From the NCBI GenBank assembly GCA_032209605.1, contig JASFXZ010000026.1, forward strand, positions 3,720,001 to 3,784,000: DNA of 64,000 bases, read 5' to 3'. The translations under genes were made by a program, and so were the position numbers. The DNA is from Mactromeris polynyma. Taxonomy: Eukaryota; Mollusca; Bivalvia; Venerida; Mactridae. This document shows positions 58,154-64,000 of the stretch, one piece after another; the first letter of the stretch is position 1, and every line of letters starts with the position of its first letter. The notes below the pieces were generated by a model that was not told the DNA's origin, ran no database searches, and worked only from the letters and a program-made list of their open reading frames with translations.

Positions 58154-58465
58154 ACTTGAGAACCATACTCAGGATCAATGTTATAAAACTTGAGAACTAT
58201 CATGAGGGCCAAGGTTATAAACTTGAGAACTATTATGAGGGTCAAGGTTATAAAACTAGAGAACCATTATCAGGGTCAAGGTTATAAAATTTGAGGACCA
58301 TTATCAGGGACAAGGTTATAAACTTGAGAACTTTCATCAGGGACAAGGTTATAAAAATAGAGAACCACAATCAGGGTCAAGGTTATAAAACTTGAGAACT
58401 ATCATGAGGGTCAAGGTTATAAACTTGAGAACTGTCATCAGGGTCAAGGTTATACATTTGTGAAC
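56920..58465. repeat. ~33-bp minisatellite with AGGTCA half-sites
   Basis: Units such as 'gagaaccatcatcaagg' + 'tcaaggttataaaactt' are repeated at 56920-57120 and 57945-58465 (the part between belongs to the 1028-bp copy). Many units read TCAAGGTCA or CAGGGTCAAGG. Confidence 0.8.
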
Positions 58466-58499
58466 AGTCTTGATGCTCAAATCTCATTCTTGTTCTCTC

Positions 58500-59310
58500 T
58501 TATTTCAGTTCAATATAAACATTTAATTGTTCATAAACAATCAGATTAATTAGACCTATATCAAAATATTGAATGAATCATTTCATGATCACATCACAAT
58601 TAAAGGTACATAGTCTTATTTTTTGACAAAATAGGCTTAGACATAAATATGAGAAAGTCAATGACAATGTACCTGTAAGTTGAGAACATTTAAACAGAAC
58701 AAAATTTAATTTGAAGTTTGAAGTCAACCTCGGACCTATGGTGTCAATTTGATAATGTACAGAGATAATAAATTGTGATATGTGTCTGATTAAATGAAAG
58801 GGAGATTTAGTTGCTACAGGGAACACTACATACACAAGACAATGCCTCTCCAAAGGAGAAAGGGGAACTTAACATAATGTCTAAAAACATTCACAGAAAT
58901 AATAATCACACAGTGATTTACACCGTTGGAACTGTCAGTATAAAACTACTGGGTGTTGCAATCGATTTAACAGCTAGCTAACCTAACACTTAACTGCTAA
59001 AATTATAGTCATTGATTTCCAACATAAAATACACATACATTGACCAAGTAGTATCAGTCTTAAATGATATTAATAAAAGAAGGATTAAAAAAGGAGAAAT
59101 ATTGTCAAATTGTGCTATACGATAAATTCATACTACAATATATACATATCCAATATCAAAATACAGGTTTTAAGAATCATTTGATAGCTAATTAAACTTA
59201 TGAACTTTTTTTTGCTCAATTAAGTAAAAACTGAAGTATTTTCATTAAATCAAGGCTGGGTTTGAGCAAACAGTAACAGAACACAAACCAATGTTTGTTA
59301 TTCAGATATA
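58500..59310. other. No gene recognised
   Basis: AT-rich, without splice-bounded open frames or repeats that I can support. Confidence 0.4.
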
Positions 59311-59311
59311 A

Positions 59312-60063
59312 TACGAGGCTTGTTCAGAAATTATTGAGACACCGTCACTTTTTCACAATTTTTCACAATTGTTTCGCATTGGTTTTCATTTAAATTTGGT
59401 ACAAGCATGCAGAAACCCGTCAAAAGAACAAAGAAATAGTGAGGATTGAGATGTAAATGTATACAGTAAAACCTCAATAATGCAACCATACTGGGACCCT
59501 TGAAAACTGGTCTTATTAATGAGGTGGTCTTAATATTGAGGTTGAATAAAGAGCAAAATACGAAAAATGGACTTGAAAATTGTGTTCTTAATTTTGAGGT
59601 GGTCTTATAATTGAGGTGGTATTTTAGTGAGGTTTACTGTATATGTATTTGTTGAAATTGTCATGGGTAGAGGTGCCCAGAGTACATTATAAAACTTAAA
59701 AAATTAAACTGTATGTATAACCGTCATGTAAAACTAGAAATAGCAGGAGAACATCATGGTCATTCAATGTCTTCAAGATGTTACAAGTCCGGTGTCACTC
59801 TGTGCAAGTATTTTAGTACCATATAAAAACATATGAGTACTTTGTGTTTAATCATTACGATCAGGACGTCCGAGTGCTCCAGACTCGACCAACTGATACT
59901 CCTTCAACAGACCATGACAGCAATCTAGTGATGCCATCACACCTAATATTTGTATTTAGGTAGCAGTCAAATTAAAATATTCCTTGCTGTAATATGAAGT
60001 TAGAATAACTTTCATTGCCCTTATAATGTATGATGTCTCAATAACTTCTGAACAAGCCTCATA
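59312..60063. mobile_element. Mariner-like non-autonomous element
   Basis: Ends TACGAGGCTTGTTCAGAAAT and TATGAGGCTTGTTCAGAAGT (reverse-complemented), both continuing 'tattgagacaxc'. 752 bp including a nested MITE. No transposase frame. Confidence 0.8.
59462..59641. mobile_element. Pogo-like MITE nested in the mariner
   Basis: TACAGTAAAACCTCAATAAT at left, and TACAGTAAACCTCACTAAAA as the reverse-complemented right end. The interior repeats 'gaggtggtcttaat'. 180 bp. Related in style to 18092-18284. Confidence 0.8.
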
Positions 60064-60349
60064 TATAGTTTGTCTATCCATAAGTATCACAGATATTAGT
60101 AATCACTTAATGCAGCACAAAGAACATAGAATATAAGAACATAAAGTAATAAATGTACAACAAAGAGTCAACTCCTATTATGCCGAATTTGAAGAGACCA
60201 AACAAAATACAATATATATACATAGAGAACGACACTTAGTGTAATTCAAAAACATTGTTAAAAAGGCATCACTTTATTTTCTCTTCTCAGATGGCTATAT
60301 GGCAGTTTCAAACCACACAAATAGCATTAGATTTCACAAATAAGGGAGG

Positions 60350-60545
60350 CCCAGTAGTTTAGGGGTATGGCGTCTGACTCCTGCACTGAAGGTCGTGAGT
60401 TCAAGTCCATTTTTGTCATCAAAATGAAAGTAGCCAATTTTTGTCATCAAAATGAAGGTAGCCCATTTTTGTCATCAAAATGAAAGTAGCCAATTTTTAA
60501 ATCAAAATGAAAGTAGCCAATTTTGTTATCAAAATGAAGGTATCC
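60350..60545 (+). repeat. tRNA-like head plus 28-bp tandem repeat
   Basis: GGCCCAGTAGTTTAGGGGTA and GGTCGTGAGTTCAAGTCC give A- and B-box-like text (60351-60408). About five units of 'gtcatcaaaatgaaagtagc' plus 'caattttt' follow, period 28 bp ('gtcatc' at 60415, 60443, 60471). Confidence 0.65.
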
Positions 60546-60894
60546 CATTTTGAAAGATTGGAGAAAATTTTCTTATTTATCGTTCTGAAAGCAATACATC
60601 ATGAACTGTTTTCATGTCATACATCATCAGATTCAACAGTTTATGCTTGGTGGTCTTCAGTGACAGCAAAATGTCTTGGAAGAAAGTCGGGATTAAATAT
60701 CTTATTTATTGCAAATTATGTCAAGTTCTGTGAAAATATCTAGTGAGGAAAAATTGGAAGTAAATGTTCACAATATACCTATGAACAGTTTCATAAGCCT
60801 ACATTCCCCCATTTTTTAGAAACAAAAAATGCGAGTAAATATTACTGACCGCTTATCCCTTCATATATCTTGTATGGAAAATTCCAAATATGTG

Positions 60895-61270
60895 CAGGGC
60901 TCTAGAAATCCACTAGCCTGATGCCCCGGACAAGTTAAATTGTTAATTACCAACGGTTGAGCTGAAGTTAATCCTGGACAAGTCTGTTTTAAATGTGTGG
61001 GCTTGATGCTATATAAATGACGCCCACAAAATGGAATTAACCAAACTTATCAGTTAATACATAATAGATGTTAAATGCACGATAATTAACACAGTCAATA
61101 TGTACCCATGTAAAGTTAATAAACAAATAAACAACTTAAAAATAATCTGTTTATCTGTACCCCATTCTATTTTCGTACAACTAACCTCCCATGTTGGACA
61201 AGTCAAAATTAATGTGCACACTAGTCCAGGACAAGTATATATGAAAAAAAGGTCTATAGCCCTGATGTGG
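60895..61270. repeat. Dispersed 'cxggacaagt' repeat
   Basis: 'gggctctagaaa', 'ccccggacaagtt' and 'tagtccaggacaagta' recur in diverged form at 4185-4455 in the copy 1 caspase intron. Non-coding. Confidence 0.45.
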
Positions 61271-61662
61271 TATATAACAATTGATTCAATGTTTACGGTT
61301 AAATCAAATATATATCAAATTGAATATATGTTGTGGAAAGTAAGATTATAAACTTTCCAATGGTATATTGTTTTACAAAATCGAACAAGAAGCCATATCA
61401 GACAGACAGTTAAAAAAACACCATCTTCTGTAAAGTGTTAGTGTAGAACATCGGCCTTCCTTCGCAATTCAGGTTAGGTAACTCTGTGTTCCACTTGATA
61501 TGCTTCTGATACTTATTGTTCAGTGTTGATACTGTTCACAGGTGTATGCGAAAATAGATATTGTTATTAAAGAGAGGTTGCGGCTCAAAGGAGACACCTC
61601 TGTACTGGTAGACTGTATTTCTGTTCAAGCTAAGAACATGCACATCTTGTAGGTTCTATCAT

Positions 61663-61776
61663 TTAACACTTTTTTGGGTATCCTGGCATTAAGAACAACT
61701 TTTTGGTTAAGGAATGTTTGTATTCACATAACTTCATTGGCTCTGTAGAATCTCTTCTTTGTTTCAACCTATTTAT
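61663..61776 (-). CDS. Caspase copy 2, terminal exon of p10
   Basis: Acceptor tatttaatttcag, then 37 codons and TAA (61663-61665). INRLKQRRDSTEPMKLCEY then KHSLTKKLFLMPGYPKKC. SLTKKLFLMPG is the last p10 strand of caspases ('STLTKKLFFNPG'). Phase 0, joining GGG| of exon 63090. It gives this copy a normal caspase C-terminus without the glutamine tract of copy 1. Confidence 0.85.
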   Translation of the reverse strand: MNRLKQRRDSTEPMKLCEYKHSLTKKLFLMPGYPKKC

Positions 61777-62739
61777 CTGAAATTAAATAATACATCCATT
61801 TACTAGCACTTAAGCCGTACATTAAGTTCTGGACATGTTTACTGAGACATAAAATATAAACATTGCTGGTATACTTCATTGAACTCAACTTTTGCTTATA
61901 CATGTATGACACAAACTGTTGTAATTGTATAATTTATGAAAGAAAATGCTTGATTGTTTGCATATCCATGCATAATACATGCGTGCATACCTAGAATGGT
62001 ATTTCTTCCTTTTTAAATGATTATTTAGCCCCCGACAGTATGTGTCTATGAAATTTCCGGACAACCCTCGTACGTATACAGTAATGCAACAAACCAAACA
62101 TGCTATCTATTCATAAAGGAATGTCTAACATACGAATATAAACCCAAGGGAAATGTGAACAGTATTGGATTTCCAATTCAGCAGAAGAAAAAAAATTCCA
62201 AGACTTCTGACTGATCATTAATATAATATACTTATAAATAATAGGTACTACCCTAGCAATATAACACAGATGTTATACTGTGGAAAACATGATAAATGAC
62301 TAAAATATCACTATTTGAGGATTTTAAATGAAACAGAGTTAGAGCGAGAATTATACTCAGTACATTTAAAAAAATGCAAAATGTAAGATTTCTCAAATTT
62401 CATGAACTTACCTAGGGATGCAAGATAAGAACTTAACATGATATTATTTCATATTACCTTTACATAGTGATGAATGCTAAACTTTCTTTCAATCAACAGG
62501 TATTTTCATATCGAAATGAGTTTTAAAACACACTAAAATGACATTTAAAAGGTATAAAAATGTGCGTTTTTAAATGTACTGAGTATATTTCAATCATATG
62601 TATCCACAAAGATATTCTATAAGTAAAAAAATAATTATTTATACTGAAGTGAAAGGGAGATTAGAAGAAAAAGCAATCCATATGCGACAAGGGAGGTAAA
62701 TCTTGTTCAGCTAAAACAGTACACAGTATATAATATACA

Positions 62740-64000
62740 GGCTGTCAACTCACCTCTTTTAAAAAAGTAGTGACAAAGTATGGCTATATTTTTTTTAAAG
62801 TAGGGCAAAAGTAGCGATTTTATTGCCTAAAAGTAGGGATAGTAAGGGATGATTCCTTACCTTTGGAATATCAAATATGATAAACATTCACTGCATTATT
62901 CATTCTCCATGATTAGACCTTCATGCATGTGAAATAAATATTTGGAGTTAACGCCTCAAATTTGAAAAAAAGTAGGGAGCAAGTAAAAAGTAGGAAAAGT
63001 AGGACCCACTTATACAGCCTGAATATAGTATACACATTAAACTGGAGGGAGGGGTCCCTGAAACAATAACATTAAAGAAATTTACAAACCCCTTTCAGCA
63101 AGTTAATGAAATGCTCTGATTTAGCATGGTGACACAACATGTGAGATAAACCCAGCAAAAACTGGGAACTATATTGTTTGCCTTCTGGATCCACATCTGA
63201 AATAAAAAATGGAAGTTAAAATCATTCATCAAAATTAAAACATACAGTATACAAGAAGTATTATTTTACTATTTAGGAGAATATTGTATATGTGAAAACA
63301 AAAGAATTCATCACATGTGTGTAGGTCAATCAAAAGCAAACAATTATGAAAAATTGCCGAAAAAATTGTCATAATTTGCACAGCTAATCCAACTAAAACA
63401 TAGACTATGAGTGCTGTTATGGGATTTACAACCTCTTCTGTAAGGGACACCATTTCAAGAAAACAAAACACATGATGTCACTATTTGCAAGCTGGAAACA
63501 ATATATACTCCATATGGTCACTTTGTAATCATATTGCCATATCGGGGCAAATATTGCTTACTGTAAGTAAATTAAGACGTCACATGTGTTTTCTGGAAAT
63601 GATGTCACTCAAACAAGAGGTTGGACATCGTATAGTGGTGCTCATATATAATGTTCTCTCTTTTCCAGAGGCTGTATTGTACTCTCAAACCACCCAAACT
63701 GCAGTACATGGTACTAAAAGACCTTATGTTAGTTTGATATGTTTCTAAACTGAAAGTAGCTGATTTAAGTAAAAAAAACGAAAGTAGGAATTTTGACAGA
63801 TCTATAAAAAAGGATATGAAGCATTGGGTTTTATTACATTGGAAACTTTTTTATTGCAAATTATATCAAATTAAGTGAAATAAATAATATTTTCATCGGC
63901 CACAATGCCATGCCTTACCAAATAGTGTAAACCTAGAAATGTTCACAACAACAATATTTTGCTTTTTCCATTGATAGACTATTTCCCAACAACAAATGTT
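62740..64000. repeat. Segmental duplication, right copy
   Basis: Matches 1430-2520 (see that entry), including the p10 exon and introns. It runs to the window end at 'gactatttccca' (copy 1: 'gactattttggga'). Confidence 0.75.
63090..63196 (-). CDS. Caspase copy 2, p10 core exon
   Basis: Same 107-bp structure as 1775-1881: acceptor tttttatttcag, 2 bases, then VDPEGKQYSSQFLLGL, SHMLCHHAKSEHF and INLLKG, donor GGG|GTTTGT. The frame is conserved while the two copies differ at about 13 of 35 residues, which suggests both were kept as coding. The Arg before N/D-P is Val here too. Upstream exons (p20, CARD) lie beyond position 64000. Confidence 0.8.

Noticed and set aside
60409..60545. 28-bp tandem repeat as a CRISPR array
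   Set aside because: The units are contiguous, with no unique spacers, in a eukaryotic SINE-like context.

Overview
This is eukaryotic nuclear DNA, AT-rich and intron-broken, most likely from a bivalve mollusc. I infer this from short exons with GT/AG borders, a very high load of small DNA transposons, non-LTR retrotransposons and tRNA-derived SINEs, and dispersed repeats of a kind I associate with bivalve genomes (for example the 'gggccatgatggccc' repeat near 8.07 kb). I have no species-level evidence. No rRNA, convincing functional tRNA, CRISPR or bacterial operon is present.

The most interesting content is a CARD-caspase gene on the minus strand, assembled from separate exons: CARD N-half (10434-10568), CARD C-half (6284-6587), start of the p20 domain (3922-4086), rest of p20 plus an acidic repeat linker (2881-3465), p10 (1775-1881) and a glutamine-rich exon (316-468). 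The catalytic His is Tyr (LSYG instead of LSHG) and the catalytic Cys codon is cleanly missing (QARG instead of QACRG), yet the exons stay open. It reads as a pseudo-caspase. A second, diverged copy on the same strand enters at the right edge of the window: p10 exon 63090-63196 and terminal exon 61663-61776. About 1.1 kb of flanking intron is shared with copy 1 (1430-2520 versus 62740-64000), so this is a duplicated caspase locus continuing on both sides of the window.

Between the two caspase copies lie mostly mobile elements. From 4 to 15.5 kb there are MITEs, dispersed repeats, a tRNA-derived SINE with perfect 12-bp target duplications, a 63-bp minisatellite on both sides of a LINE fragment, and a Harbinger element with a HARBI1 exon. 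From 15.8 to 32 kb there is a LINE reverse transcriptase ORF, then a second, full-length-like LINE (17.84-32.0 kb) torn apart by nested insertions: TIR element A (20.27-27.21) contains TIR element B (21.30-26.80), which contains Harbinger element C (22.02-26.49), which contains a CR1-like LINE (23.18-25.11). A second copy of C (28.41-31.00) sits in the same host LINE in the opposite orientation.

From 32.4 to 41.7 kb the DNA is quieter. It holds one unidentified terminal exon (34450-34638) and the start of an unidentified plus-strand gene (39658-40830). A decayed mariner follows at 41.7-43.0 kb. From 44.8 to 54.8 kb a unit has been tandemly duplicated (A-B-A-B), and the second copy gained a Tc1/mariner-type (DD37D-spaced) element, a 116-bp palindromic satellite, a LINE tail and a tRNA-derived SINE. 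At 54.65-55.62 kb is a broken remnant of a transposon-type protein ending in a PHD-like finger. A 1028-bp near-perfect tandem duplication follows (56.10-58.15 kb), then a mariner-like element with a nested MITE, and the edge of caspase copy 2.
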